In this document: piece by piece, positions 8,219-17,083 of the stretch
How the letters are laid out: each line of letters begins with the position of its first letter
Numbering within the stretch: the first letter of the stretch is position 1
NCBI GenBank assembly: GCA_020723325.1
Contig: DYJD01000007.1
Span: 177,787-241,786, forward strand
From: Desulfosudis oleivorans
Lineage (GTDB): Bacteria > Desulfobacterota > Desulfobacteria > Desulfobacterales > SURF-7
Direction of reading: 5' to 3'
DNA: 64,000 nt
Notes under the pieces: generated by a model
Told to the model about the DNA's origin: nothing
The model's database searches: none
The model's input: the letters and a program-made list of their open reading frames with translations, nothing else
Made by a program: the position numbers and the translations under genes

Positions 8219-10369
8219 TCAATTGCTGATGATGTTGAACGCGCTGCTGGAAACTCCGCCCCAGTCGGATGAATGGGTTTCCCGGAGATAGACGTTATGA
8301 TAGGTCTCGCGCAAAACCAAGGTCGCATCAGAGCCGGCAACAACGGTGCCCTCATATATTGCGCCGAATGCTTTAACGATGGCCTCAGCCGGTTCTGCAT
8401 CGGCCCAGGCGCGGATTCCTTCCATCTCCGCCTTTACAGCCGTCATTTCCGCATCCAGGGTGCGCCTGGTGGCTTGAATGGCCGCTGTTTTTGCCTGGAT
8501 TTCTTCCTGCTCCTTGAAAAGCCCACTGATGGTTTCATCGGTTGCGGCAATTTTTTGATCGAATTCCTGTATCCGGCCCTCAGCATGATCCAATTTGCGG
8601 CCGGCCTTTTTCTTGGCAAATCTGTCCAGAGTTAATTCCAGGGCTTGTTTTTCTTTAATGGTGCGCTCTTGTACATGGGCCATCTCCGCCACCATGTTCT
8701 GGAGGGTGGCCAACTGCTCGGCCAAGGCCTGCTCCGCTTCCCCCAGTTTAATGCTGATTTTTTCCTTTTCCGCCAGCAGTTGCTGCCAATTTTTGATTTC
8801 TCCATCCAGATGCTCTTCCACGCCGACTTTCAGCCGGCTGGCCTTGGCAATACCATTCCCGATATTGTAGGAATAAACTCCCTTTTTCGCGGTAATGGAG
8901 GAGGTCAGAATGAAACCCACCTTTACCTGGCAAATACCGCTGGTAAAAACCTCGCTGTCCATGATCTCTTTTTTAACGAAAACATTGCCGTATGCCCGCA
9001 GGCTGGAGTTTTTAATGAATGTTGCGGTTATATTGCCCCGGCAATCCATCACGGCATCTATAATTCCAGCCGCAACCGTCACATCACCCTTGGCTTGAAT
9101 GATACCGCCGGCGATTTCCGCGGCGCTTAAATTAATGCAGTTGATCTTGAAGCCGGCCTGAACCGTTCCCGTTACTTCCACGTTTCCATCAAAAATGATA
9201 TGTCCGGTTTTAAAATCCACGTCTCCGGGAATCACCAGGTTTTTATATACGTCGATTTGGCCGCCTTGGGTTAATAAAGGTTTGCCGTCGATTTTGGAAA
9301 TAACGGTTGATCCATCCGGACTGATTTCAGCGCCGCTGCCGCATCGCAATATCAGATCCCGGACCGGTTCCACGGGAAGGGTGTTGCCGAAAACATCCCG
9401 GCCCTCCTGCCCTTCCACTGCCAGCGTTTTTTGGGCCAACAACTCGCCGGTTTTGACCTGGGGTATTTTGCCCCTGTCCTTGAAATCCATCTGGCCGTCT
9501 GCATCAACCCGGCCGGCACGCAGATAATCCGTATCAAAAAAATAGCGGATTTCGGCATTTGTTCCCGGCTGGGCTGGCCGGCCCTGGGCAATGACGAAAT
9601 CTGTCTTCTTTTCGCCTGTCTGGAGCCATTCAGTGATACCTTCATCTGGAACCACACCATAATGTACGCCTCTTTCAGACAGGAGTAGCTTGATTTTTTC
9701 CAGGGCAAGATCTTTTGGATCAGAGGGAAGGCGCAATCTGGCCGTCAATTTATCTTCTGAGATAATAAGACCCAGCTCCTGGTCGGCTGCTTCAGCAATT
9801 TCCGGCGCAATAGATGTCTCGTTTGCAGCCAGGCGGCCCTGCATCACCCAAATTGCGTCACGCTGGCTGACTGCCAATAAGCGTTTTTCAACCAGGATAT
9901 CGCCGATAGATAAAATGATGTTGGCTGTTTTAAATGCATCAGCTTGTTGGGTCAGGGCCGCGTTTACGGCTTCCAGTCGCACCCATTGTTTTTGAACAGC
10001 AATTTGCCCGAACAGTTTATCCTGTCTTCTGGTTTCCAAAAAGGTCTTGACCTTGTGCAATACCGCCATTTTTGGGGGTGAAATCAAATCAAGGCGCGCC
10101 AACACCTCTTCCAGGCTGGTCTTCAGCCCTTTCTGCGCATCATTTTTTTGGAGTTGCAGCGCTTTTTTAAGTTGTTCTTCATTGATGAATTTGTAGGTCA
10201 CCGCCAGTTTTCCCACCAGCGGATAGGCGGCCTCTTGTCCCTTTAAATCCACAACAAACCGGTTCCCGCATTTCCGGCAAAAAATTTTCTCACCGTCGGT
10301 TATATTTTCAGCAGGTTGCGAAATTTGACAAAAAGGGCATTGAATTTGATGGGATTGATCTTGCGCCAT
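8219..10369 (-). CDS. FapA-family (DUF342) polymer-forming protein with N-terminal zinc ribbon
   Basis: 716 residues. The N-terminus carries CPFC and, about 20 residues on, CRKC, a small zinc ribbon. Residues 40-200 form a helical region; from about 220 to 520 comes the DUF342/FapA beta-helix, with repeated Gly-rich strands such as GDVDFKTGHI, GNVEVTGTVQAG and GDVTVAAGIIDA. A long charged coiled coil follows (about 530-660) and then a short beta C-terminus. FapA proteins are linked to flagellar or cell-surface assembly and signalling; the exact role is unknown. It overlaps or abuts the cheY-like gene: a TTG at 10381 overlaps its TGA (TTGA), and the ATG used here is four codons later; neither has a strong ribosome site, suggesting translational coupling. 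Last gene of cheC > cheY > fapA. Confidence 0.85.
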   Translation of the reverse strand: MAQDQSHQIQCPFCQISQPAENITDGEKIFCRKCGNRFVVDLKGQEAAYPLVGKLAVTYKFINEEQLKKALQLQKNDAQKGLKTSLEEVLARLDLISPPKMAVLHKVKTFLETRRQDKLFGQIAVQKQWVRLEAVNAALTQQADAFKTANIILSIGDILVEKRLLAVSQRDAIWVMQGRLAANETSIAPEIAEAADQELGLIISEDKLTARLRLPSDPKDLALEKIKLLLSERGVHYGVVPDEGITEWLQTGEKKTDFVIAQGRPAQPGTNAEIRYFFDTDYLRAGRVDADGQMDFKDRGKIPQVKTGELLAQKTLAVEGQEGRDVFGNTLPVEPVRDLILRCGSGAEISPDGSTVISKIDGKPLLTQGGQIDVYKNLVIPGDVDFKTGHIIFDGNVEVTGTVQAGFKINCINLSAAEIAGGIIQAKGDVTVAAGIIDAVMDCRGNITATFIKNSSLRAYGNVFVKKEIMDSEVFTSGICQVKVGFILTSSITAKKGVYSYNIGNGIAKASRLKVGVEEHLDGEIKNWQQLLAEKEKISIKLGEAEQALAEQLATLQNMVAEMAHVQERTIKEKQALELTLDRFAKKKAGRKLDHAEGRIQEFDQKIAATDETISGLFKEQEEIQAKTAAIQATRRTLDAEMTAVKAEMEGIRAWADAEPAEAIVKAFGAIYEGTVVAGSDATLVLRETYHNVYLRETHSSDWGGVSSSAFNIISN

Positions 10370-10377
10370 ATGTCGAA

Positions 10378-10776
10378 TCAAGGGATTGTAAAGCCCAAAT
10401 TTTGCATTTTTTGAACGACCCGGTCTTTATCAAAAGGCTTTACTATATAATTATTGCAGCCGGCTTTCATGCTTTCCACAACCGTGTCTTTATCCGTATG
10501 GGAAGTGACCATCATGATTTTAACCTGTTTTGATTTGGGAATTTCTTTTTCCTGCTCCATGGTGCGGATCTGTTTCAGCACTTGGATTCCATCCATGTCC
10601 GGCATGGCGATATCCAGGGAAATCATGTCAAAGGGAATTCCCATCTCCCAGGCCTTTGAAAAGGAAGCAAGCGCATCTTTCCCGTTCTCAACCGCCTCGC
10701 AATCACCCAGTGAAGCCATAATCTTCATCATTTTTTGGCGACTGACGAGCTCATCATCCACCACGAGTATTTTCAT
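10378..10776 (-). CDS. CheY-type single-domain response regulator
   Basis: 132-residue receiver domain without an output domain. The acidic pair is in VVDDE, the phospho-acceptor Asp in SLDIAMPDMDG (about residue 55), the conserved Thr in MVTSHTD and the Lys in VKPFDKD. It lies between a CheC-like phosphatase gene (22 bp upstream) and the FapA-like gene, so the three are probably one operon in which CheC dephosphorylates this CheY. No CheA kinase is in the window, so the phosphodonor is unknown. Confidence 0.93.
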   Translation of the reverse strand: MKILVVDDELVSRQKMMKIMASLGDCEAVENGKDALASFSKAWEMGIPFDMISLDIAMPDMDGIQVLKQIRTMEQEKEIPKSKQVKIMMVTSHTDKDTVVESMKAGCNNYIVKPFDKDRVVQKMQNLGFTIP

Positions 10777-10798
10777 ATCACCCCCTTGTCAAGCAATC

Positions 10799-11440
10799 CT
10801 ACTCATACTCCCCCATGAACTCCTGCAAGGACTTCCGCAGCCATCCAATGGAATCCTGGTTGGTTAAAATCATGAGGAAACCATTTATATCCTTTTCTTT
10901 GAATTTGAATATGGTTTTCATCACAATGGCCGGCTGGCTGGGATCAAAATGATCCACCAGAAATGTATACTCCGAACTCCCGCCCTTGATCACCCGCGGC
11001 GGTGAATAGGTCACAAAAGTGTTGAGCAGCTCGGACATTTTCCCCACACAAGCACCGATCAAAATATTGCCGATTTCTGTCAGCACTTCCGACTCGACGA
11101 TTTCCTTCTGCTTACGATGCTCTTCGGAACTGTGCTCTTCCAAAAAAGTGATCAACTCATTACTGGCGCCGGAAGGAAAAACCAGAAATCCTGACCCGCT
11201 GAACTCACCCCAAAACTTCTGGTCCACAATATTGGTGTTGCTCGAAGCATCAATGGTTTCCCGCAGATAATCCGGCAGTGAGCCGATATTGATGACCTGA
11301 ATATTGGGAATGCTTAAAACCACATATATGTCGATAATGCCCGCAAGGTCTGCCGTGGCATTGCCAAAGGCGATATTCATTACTTCCTGCAAAATATCTT
11401 TTTCATCATCAGAAAAAACAACCTGCATCTCTGAACTCAT
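10799..11440 (-). CDS. CheC-like CheY-P phosphatase
   Basis: 213 residues with two copies of the CheC/CheX/FliY active-site pattern: DILQEVMN near the N-terminus and EVLTEIGN near the middle, each with E-x-x-N and a Pro about 21-22 residues later. Two intact motifs argue for a phosphatase rather than a scaffold. The start ATG 11440 has AGGAG six bases upstream; the frame extends further but with no comparable site. It leads the operon cheC > cheY > fapA-like and is divergent from the histidine kinase at 11590, with about 150 bp between them for two promoters. Partner by context: the CheY at 10378-10776. Confidence 0.9.
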   Translation of the reverse strand: MSSEMQVVFSDDEKDILQEVMNIAFGNATADLAGIIDIYVVLSIPNIQVINIGSLPDYLRETIDASSNTNIVDQKFWGEFSGSGFLVFPSGASNELITFLEEHSSEEHRKQKEIVESEVLTEIGNILIGACVGKMSELLNTFVTYSPPRVIKGGSSEYTFLVDHFDPSQPAIVMKTIFKFKEKDINGFLMILTNQDSIGWLRKSLQEFMGEYE

Positions 11441-11589
11441 TTTTTGCTCCTGATTGTAGTTGATGAATTCCATTGAATATCTATGCGTTATTGTAAATGA
11501 ATGCGGAACGGGTGTCAACGGTAAAGCCGGCCGGGGATTTGCCAATCCCCCTGGTTGACAGGAGGAAAAAGCCTGATATAGTTTGTGGC

Positions 11590-12540
11590 ATGGATCAATC
11601 AAAATGGTTTTTTCATCCCATCTTCGTCTTGGTGCTCTCCATCATTGCCCTGGGCTTGTCGCTCTTCCTATATATTTATTGGTACGTTGAAATCAGTACC
11701 GGGCTGAACTCCCTGATTAACAGATTCGATCTGCGGTCGGACCAGGTGCTGGCTTCCCAGACCTGGGTGGTGATCATGGTCTTATCGATTCTTGTCGGAA
11801 TTATTCTGATGGGAATTTTTATTATCTTTGTCTACAATCAGAAGACATTTCAGCTCTACCGCCTTCAAAATAATTTTATCAACAATTTCACCCATGAATT
11901 GAAAACCCCGGTGACTTCTTTGAAACTTTATTTGGAAACCTTTCTGAAACATGATCTTTCACGAAAGGACCAGGTCACCTATATCGGTTATATGCTTGCC
12001 GATGTGAATCGCCTGACGGAGAATATCAACAGCATCCTGAGCCTTGCCAAGATTGAAAGCAAAGGCTTTGACGAGGAATTTGCACGCTCGGAACTTGTAC
12101 AGACTGTTGAACAATTCTGTCATAGCAATCGCCATCTGTTCAAAGACTGTCAAATTACGATTACCAATCTCACCGGCCGCCCGATTTTTTATGATATCGA
12201 CCGCATGCTTTTTGAAATATTGCTGATGAATCTCCTGACCAATGCCGTAAAATACAACCAGGCAGAACAACCTCAAATCTGGATTGCATTTGAGGTCCAA
12301 TCCTCCAAGCTGCTCATTCGCTTTTCCGACAACGGACTTGGTCTTAGAAAATCCGATCTGAAAAAAATTTTCCGGAAATTCTACCAGGTCGGAAAGTCGG
12401 ACAACATGTCCGCCATGGGTGGTGGTCTTGGACTCTATATTGCCCAACAGATCGCCAAACGCCACAATGGGAAAATAACAGCCCAGAGTGCCGGTCTGGG
12501 CCAAGGTTCTGTTTTTACCCTGGCCCTGCCGGGGCGATAA
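11590..12540 (+). CDS. Membrane sensor histidine kinase
   Basis: 316 residues. Two transmembrane helices (about 11-31 and 57-80) bracket a short loop of about 25 residues, so there is little periplasmic sensor. Then comes a HisKA domain with the H-box NNFTHELKTPVTS (His near 106) and an HATPase domain with the N box NLLTNAVKYN, the G1 box FSDNGLGL and the G2 box GGGLGLYI. The frame is open back to 11497; I chose ATG 11590 because the protein there begins just before TM1, though an AGGAGG 25 bp upstream leaves the start uncertain. The next gene, 27 bp downstream, is an OmpR-type regulator and the obvious partner. Both stand between the cheC operon and the CsgG-like surface locus. Confidence 0.92.
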   Translation: MDQSKWFFHPIFVLVLSIIALGLSLFLYIYWYVEISTGLNSLINRFDLRSDQVLASQTWVVIMVLSILVGIILMGIFIIFVYNQKTFQLYRLQNNFINNFTHELKTPVTSLKLYLETFLKHDLSRKDQVTYIGYMLADVNRLTENINSILSLAKIESKGFDEEFARSELVQTVEQFCHSNRHLFKDCQITITNLTGRPIFYDIDRMLFEILLMNLLTNAVKYNQAEQPQIWIAFEVQSSKLLIRFSDNGLGLRKSDLKKIFRKFYQVGKSDNMSAMGGGLGLYIAQQIAKRHNGKITAQSAGLGQGSVFTLALPGR

Positions 12541-12567
12541 TAAAAAGCATTCATGCGAGGGAAAAAT

Positions 12568-13296
12568 ATGACACAAAATGAAAAAAAACGCATTCTGGTG
12601 ATTGAGGATGAGCCCCATATTGCCGAGGGTCTGAAATTGAATCTGTCCCTGCAAGGCTATGAGGTTCACATTTCCGGCAGCGGCACAGCCGGTTTGCAGG
12701 AATGGAAGAGCTGGCAGCCGGATCTCATTGTTTTGGATATCATGTTGCCGGGGATCGATGGATTTTCTGTGCTTCAAAATATCCGCCTGGAAGATGACCG
12801 CATTCCGATTCTCATTGTATCCGCCAAAACAGCCACACAGGACAAAATCAAAGGGCTTTCCTACGGCGTGGATGATTATCTGACAAAGCCGTTTGATCTT
12901 GAAGAATTTCTATTGCGGATTGAACGCCTGCTGGCCAGGGCCTTTCGGACAACCGAGACCCTGAATGGCGGGGAGGATCACCACCAATTGAGCGGTGTCT
13001 ACACTTTCGGAAACAATCGGATCGACTTTAAGACCGCAACCGCCCAATGCCAGGTAGGAAAAATCAATCTCACCGAGCAGGAAATCAAATTGTTGAAGCT
13101 GTTCATTTCCAATAAGGGTAAACTACTATCCCGCAAAAAAATCCTGGAAATCGGCTGGGGCTATGCCGGGGGTAGTTCCACCCGAACTGTGGACAACTTC
13201 ATTGTAAGATTCAGAAAATATTTTGAAGAAAAACCTAAAAAACCGGTCCACTTTAAAAGCGTGCGCTCAATGGGATATATCTTTGAGCCAGAATAA
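12568..13296 (+). CDS. OmpR/PhoB-family response regulator
   Basis: 242 residues: receiver domain (about 1-120) with VIEDEP, phospho-acceptor Asp in IVLDIMLPGIDG, and the VSAKTA and LTKPFDLEE segments; then a winged-helix Trans_reg_C domain with LTEQEIKLLKLF, GKLLSRKKILE, the TRTVDNFIVRFRKYFE recognition region and the C-terminal RSMGYIFEP. The start ATG 12568 has GAGGG upstream; an ATG at 12553 is possible. It is co-transcribed with the histidine kinase and ends 22 bp before the convergent B12-domain-like gene. Targets are unknown; the adjacent surface-protein locus is a candidate by position only. Confidence 0.94.
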   Translation: MTQNEKKRILVIEDEPHIAEGLKLNLSLQGYEVHISGSGTAGLQEWKSWQPDLIVLDIMLPGIDGFSVLQNIRLEDDRIPILIVSAKTATQDKIKGLSYGVDDYLTKPFDLEEFLLRIERLLARAFRTTETLNGGEDHHQLSGVYTFGNNRIDFKTATAQCQVGKINLTEQEIKLLKLFISNKGKLLSRKKILEIGWGYAGGSSTRTVDNFIVRFRKYFEEKPKKPVHFKSVRSMGYIFEPE

Positions 13297-13318
13297 CATG
13301 ATGAGAATAAGCAAGGAT

Positions 13319-13834
13319 TCAATCCATGAATGCATAGCCCAACAAAAATCGCCAGAAATCAGCCGCATTGCCGGCAACAAAATCCACTCCCGTCCTCTTC
13401 GCTAAATCCGGATCGGCTGAAAAAACCGGTCCTCCGGCCACAATTTGAGTATACTTGGGTTTGGTTCGACTGATATGGGATAACTGCTCTTCCGTATCAA
13501 ACTGCAGCACGGTCAATCCGAGCAGATTCGGCTTTTGCGTCTGGCAAGCCGCCACTATGGTTTCAACATCTTGTAATAGCCCCAATGAGATAACTTTTAC
13601 ACCAGCGGCATCGGCAAAATGTTGAATCAGTTGGATACCATGCCCCCAGCCATCATCCAGGGTGGCGGTTATCAGAAGCGGCGGCTTTTCCCAAAGGGCG
13701 GCTTTGCCATAAAAGGCCTTCCATTCCAAAATATCATCCGCCGCCGCCGCCAGGGCAGATCGGGTTGGTTTGATCGAATCCCATTGCGCAAGATAGGCAT
13801 TAATCTTTCTTCGCAGTTCCTCGTTTGCCCCCAT
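13319..13834 (-). CDS. Cobalamin-binding-fold (B12-binding-like) domain protein without the ligand His
   Basis: 171 residues. A short helical N-terminus (1-45) precedes a Rossmann-like domain that resembles the B12-binding fold: TATLDDGWGHGIQLI at the position of the usual DxHxxG loop, then LGLTVLQFD, IVAGGPVFS (the GG motif) and GVDFVAGNAADFWRFL. The loop reads D-G-W-G-H-G, with Trp at the place of the His that ligates cobalt, so base-off B12 binding is doubtful. It is the last gene of the six-gene minus-strand locus starting with the repeat protein, five bp after the LPP20-like gene. Its link to an export locus is unexplained; it could be a sensor or have no B12 role at all. Confidence 0.65.
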   Translation of the reverse strand: MGANEELRRKINAYLAQWDSIKPTRSALAAAADDILEWKAFYGKAALWEKPPLLITATLDDGWGHGIQLIQHFADAAGVKVISLGLLQDVETIVAACQTQKPNLLGLTVLQFDTEEQLSHISRTKPKYTQIVAGGPVFSADPDLAKRTGVDFVAGNAADFWRFLLGYAFMD

Positions 13835-13839
13835 TTGAC

Positions 13840-14601
13840 CTATTTTTTGGTTTTTGGTTGGGCCGAAGTTTTGCCGCCGCTTTTATAATCATTCTCCTGG
13901 GAACCCAGGCCTTCGACTTCAATGGTGTCGGCGCTCTCCACCACCTTTTCACCTATGACCGCAGAGGCGTCCTTAACGTCCAATTTCAACTTCACATAGG
14001 CGTCCCCGTTTTCATCCCAGCCATAATCGGTCAATTCCGCTAAATAAAGAGTGGCGATTACTTTGGTTTTAACCTCATCCGACTTGAGCATGAAATTTTC
14101 CACTGTGGTTTTGCTTTCCAGGGTGAAACCGACAACTCTTTTGATCAATTGTTTGTAGGCATCCAGTTCCGCGGCGCGGAGAGCCCGGATAGGACCGGCC
14201 ATGGCCGGCGTGGAGGTGGCAAATCCAACGCGCTTGAATACTTTATTGCCCAGGCTCATGGGCTTTCCGTCGATATTGGTGATGTTCTCCAGTTGGACCG
14301 AGGCGGTCACCTTGGCAATATCCTTTTGGGCGTCGTAGGTCTTTTCCTCATACTTGATACCTTTAATCGTCGCCGCGGTTTTTGATTCGGTTGATCCTTC
14401 AAAGGTGGTTGGAATCATGTCCACCACTTCTTCCTTGGCCCGCAGTTTAAGCCCATGGACGGATTCCACAATGGCGCGTTCAGCCACAACCTCGGCGGCC
14501 TTGATGGACATAATCCGTTTATTGCCGGCCCATCCTTGGGGTGCTGTGATGGCTAATCCCACGACGATTAGAATGACATGCTTAATCACTGTTCGGTTCA
14601 T
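13840..14601 (-). CDS. Exported LPP20/FlgT-like lipoprotein-type domain protein
   Basis: 253 residues with a Sec signal peptide (hydrophobic segment about 8-20, cleavage probably after GWA). The mature part has two segments that look like the LPP20 fold: AKVTASVQLENI near 95 and the region RAAELDAYKQLIKRVVG followed by TTVENFMLKSDEVKTKV and a Asp/Asn-rich VKLKLDVKD strand. Such domains are often found with outer-membrane assembly or flagellar accessory proteins. There is no lipobox Cys, so it should be periplasmic. The start overlaps the preceding gene by 20 bp; AAGGAG is 12 bp upstream. By context it is an accessory of the CsgG-like channel two genes upstream. Confidence 0.6.
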   Translation of the reverse strand: MNRTVIKHVILIVVGLAITAPQGWAGNKRIMSIKAAEVVAERAIVESVHGLKLRAKEEVVDMIPTTFEGSTESKTAATIKGIKYEEKTYDAQKDIAKVTASVQLENITNIDGKPMSLGNKVFKRVGFATSTPAMAGPIRALRAAELDAYKQLIKRVVGFTLESKTTVENFMLKSDEVKTKVIATLYLAELTDYGWDENGDAYVKLKLDVKDASAVIGEKVVESADTIEVEGLGSQENDYKSGGKTSAQPKTKK

Positions 14602-14962
14602 TTTCAGTTGTCTCTCCTTCCACCTTATTTAGATTCCCCTGCTTTCCCAAATCAATGGGCTTGTCAACCACCGGAGTCGCCGGCAGATGCTTTTTCTTAT
14701 CCAACGGCGCCATTTTGGTTTTTTTGGGTGAAACCCGGTGCTCAATCACATCAATTTTTGGTTTTCCATCCTGTTGGATGACCTTGGCTTTTAAATCGAT
14801 TGTTCCGTTTTGAGGAATATCCGGGAGCTGCTGAACAGCTTGTTTATTGAGTTCATCCAGTTCCTTTATTTCCTTCTCCACCATCTCCCTGTTGCCGCCA
14901 TAAGCGCTGGAAGCGGGTATGGCCATACAGAAGCAGAGGATAATTAAGCTTGTCAGACGCAT
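14582..14962 (-). CDS. Small exported hypothetical protein
   Basis: 126 residues. A signal peptide is clear (RLTSLIILCFCMAIPASSAYG); the mature part is about 100 residues, strongly charged, with a Glu/Lys-rich helix (MVEKEIKELDELNKQ), then a Pro- and Lys-rich low-complexity tail. I recognise no family. It sits between the CsgG-like gene (24 bp upstream) and the LPP20-like gene, which it overlaps by 20 bp, so translation of the two is probably coupled. A periplasmic chaperone-like or accessory role for the export locus is inference from position and size only. Confidence 0.6.
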   Translation of the reverse strand: MRLTSLIILCFCMAIPASSAYGGNREMVEKEIKELDELNKQAVQQLPDIPQNGTIDLKAKVIQQDGKPKIDVIEHRVSPKKTKMAPLDKKKHLPATPVVDKPIDLGKQGNLNKVEGETTENEPNSD

Positions 14963-14986
14963 AAATCCTATTGCCCTCCCAATGCT

Positions 14987-16408
14987 TTACCATTCATCAT
15001 CGGACATCATCCGGCCGCCCGTAGATGTGCCGGCGCCTGTACCGGTCTTGATTTCTTGGCGTTCTTCACGCGGAGGGGGCGGCGGGGCTTCGGCTTTTTG
15101 GGTTTTCTGTCGCTTTTCTTTGGGTGGTTCCTTGGGCGCTTCGGCTACCGCCTTCTGGGGTGGAGGTTGGGCCGGCGCAGCCTCTGCCACGGTTTGGGCC
15201 GCCGGCTGAGCAGCTTGCTGCGACACCGGTCTAGAAGTCGGCGGCGCAACACCGCCGCCGCCCGCTTGCTCATAGGCCTTATTCAAAGCGAGACGTCGCT
15301 CCAGACTTTGATCTGTAATGGGAACGGCCAAATAAACAGCCACAAAGGTATCCTTATCCAACGCCTGGTTGGCTGGATTAAAATCCGGTTTAATTTTCTG
15401 AATAGCCGCTATGGTTTTCTGATCCAGTATCCCATTGATGGTGACATCATATCCTTGTATAAACAGAAGTTCCTGGATTTTAATAACCCGATCCGACTCC
15501 GCCAAATCATAATAATATCTTTTCAGTTGATCCATCACCACTTGATCGGGCTCAGCATTGGGCAACAAGGTCCAATATGGCAACATTAGATATTTGCCGA
15601 TAATTTGGATCATACTGAGTTGCACCAGCATCCGCACCGCGGCATGCCTGCCCTGAACTTTCTTGATGGAGCCCTTTAAACCGAAGGTCGGCCCAAAAAG
15701 GGTAATCCCAAGTTCCTGCTCGCTGACAGCTTTATGAACCTTGATGGTATTCACTGTCTGCATGTGGGCAATGCCGGACATGGTTTTAAAGTCGATCATA
15801 TTAAAATCAAGGGTGATGCTGGCCAGACCGAATTTTTCAGCGGCTCCGTAATCAATGGCTGTGGTGGTGGAGGGTACCCAGCTTGGTGCGCCGGTCCAGT
15901 CCACTTGGGCGCCGGCATCCACATTGCTGCCGCGGGTCTCCAGACCGCGGTCAAATTCCGTAATACCCCCGGAAATAACCACATCCGGAATCAGCTTGTC
16001 GTCAAAGCTTGAATAGCCGGTAACCATCTGATTCTGGATAAAAGAAGGGTTGTATGGAATATAGGTTATCCGTCCGCCGATGGCATTCAGGGTACTTTGG
16101 AGGATTTCGGTTACGTCCCGGGGAATTTCACCGCCTGACGCACCGGCAGTGCCTGTATTGTCGGCGATTTCCTTGCTCTGAAGCTTCAGATATTGGGAGC
16201 CGTAAATTTCAGACATGCTTCCCAAAGCAGTCAGGGCATCTGTGAATGAAGTAACTTTTTTCTCCGGTGGTTCTTCCTTCAACGCCACATCCACATTTCT
16301 GGGATCTATATTGGCGCACGAGGACAAAAACAATAGTGAAGCAAGAATCAGCGGGTAAAACAAAATCTTCCCCCCAAACCGGTTGTTGTGATGCGCACGA
16401 GATTTCAT
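14987..16408 (-). CDS. CsgG/HfaB-like outer-membrane lipoprotein (curli-type secretion channel)
   Basis: 473 residues. The lipoprotein signal ends in the lipobox LSSC (Cys near 31). The body (about 50-290) follows the CsgG pattern: a TDALTALG region, EILQSTLN, VVISGGITEFDRG, then ITLDFNMIDFKTMSGI and TVNTIKVHK, matching the strands and helices that build the CsgG barrel and periplasmic domain, and a final helix VRMLVQLSMIQIIGKYLMLPYW. A helical region that looks like a peptidoglycan-binding-type unit follows (KIQELLFIQGYDV...), and the last 110 residues are Ala/Pro/Lys/Glu-rich and disordered. AAGGA precedes the start. Known CsgG and HfaB proteins export unfolded fibre subunits across the outer membrane; the repeat protein at the head of this operon is the natural substrate. 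Confidence 0.75.
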   Translation of the reverse strand: MKSRAHHNNRFGGKILFYPLILASLLFLSSCANIDPRNVDVALKEEPPEKKVTSFTDALTALGSMSEIYGSQYLKLQSKEIADNTGTAGASGGEIPRDVTEILQSTLNAIGGRITYIPYNPSFIQNQMVTGYSSFDDKLIPDVVISGGITEFDRGLETRGSNVDAGAQVDWTGAPSWVPSTTTAIDYGAAEKFGLASITLDFNMIDFKTMSGIAHMQTVNTIKVHKAVSEQELGITLFGPTFGLKGSIKKVQGRHAAVRMLVQLSMIQIIGKYLMLPYWTLLPNAEPDQVVMDQLKRYYYDLAESDRVIKIQELLFIQGYDVTINGILDQKTIAAIQKIKPDFNPANQALDKDTFVAVYLAVPITDQSLERRLALNKAYEQAGGGGVAPPTSRPVSQQAAQPAAQTVAEAAPAQPPPQKAVAEAPKEPPKEKRQKTQKAEAPPPPPREERQEIKTGTGAGTSTGGRMMSDDEW

Positions 16409-16464
16409 TTTAATCCTTCTTTTCCAAGAGAAAGAATTACATTATCGCCGATCCAATATCGGTA

Positions 16465-16812
16465 TTACTCAACCACCTGGGTTTTATCGCCTTTGGATTC
16501 ATCGATGATGATGATATCACCCCTAACATTTGAGCCGGCGCCCATGACCACGCTGTTCATGGCCCCACCTTGCATTTTGGCACTGTCGGCACCACCTTTG
16601 GAGCCTTTCTCAGCCTGCTTTTGAGCCATTTTGGCCTGCATTTTAGCCTTCAGCTTGATGAAATTGATGTTCTTTTCAGGTTTGCCCATTTCATCATATG
16701 CAGTAACTTTGTCATCAATCTCAATATCATCATCCAAATCGCCGCAAAAACCGGTCCCTGTTCCAAAACCGATAATAACTACAATAAATATGGTTAAAAT
16801 TATTTTTCTCAT
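16465..16812 (-). CDS. Small exported protein of the CsgG-like locus
   Basis: 115 residues from ATG 16812, preceded by a G-rich site (GGGGGGTG). Signal peptide: RKIILTIFIVVIIGFGTGTGFCG. The mature chain has an acidic stretch (DLDDDIEIDD), a Lys/Gln-rich helix (KLKAKMQAKMAQKQAEKG) and a Gly/Val/Ile-rich end (NSVVMGAGSNVRGDIIIIDE) that faintly echoes the SVTM, GS and A-N spacing of the repeat protein one gene upstream. It could be a minor subunit or nucleator of the same fibre, as CsgB is for CsgA, but that is inference. It lies 56 bp before the CsgG-like gene and about 270 bp after the repeat gene, beyond a strong hairpin. Confidence 0.6.
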   Translation of the reverse strand: MRKIILTIFIVVIIGFGTGTGFCGDLDDDIEIDDKVTAYDEMGKPEKNINFIKLKAKMQAKMAQKQAEKGSKGGADSAKMQGGAMNSVVMGAGSNVRGDIIIIDESKGDKTQVVE

Positions 16813-17022
16813 AGGACACCCCCCTGTTCTCCGGATCACGATCGTTTCTTGTTGTAAATCCTGCTATAAATTTATCATATTTATTGGTTCTAGAGCAACA
16901 TTTTGCTGATCATCATTGCAGCCACGCCTCTTTATGGCCTTCTTCATCCGGGTAACAGGATTTCCTGCATGGGTTGTGATAGTCTAATTTTTTTTCAACC
17001 AACGTCTTTTGCTCCGCTGGGA

Positions 17023-17059
17023 GGATTCGAGGGCACCAAGCGCCCTCGAATCCTTTTTT
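17023..17059. terminator. Strong hairpin after the repeat-protein gene
   Basis: A perfect 12-bp inverted repeat, GGATTCGAGGGC and its complement, with a 7-base loop, ends in six T on the plus strand. It lies 25 bp past the stop of the repeat gene, which runs on the minus strand; read that way the hairpin is preceded by A6 and has no following T-run. It may therefore be a stabilising or partially terminating stem that keeps repeat-protein mRNA more abundant than the downstream export genes, or a terminator for plus-strand reads. Confidence 0.75.
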
Positions 17060-17083
17060 ACGAATTACACCAACCTACCAAAT

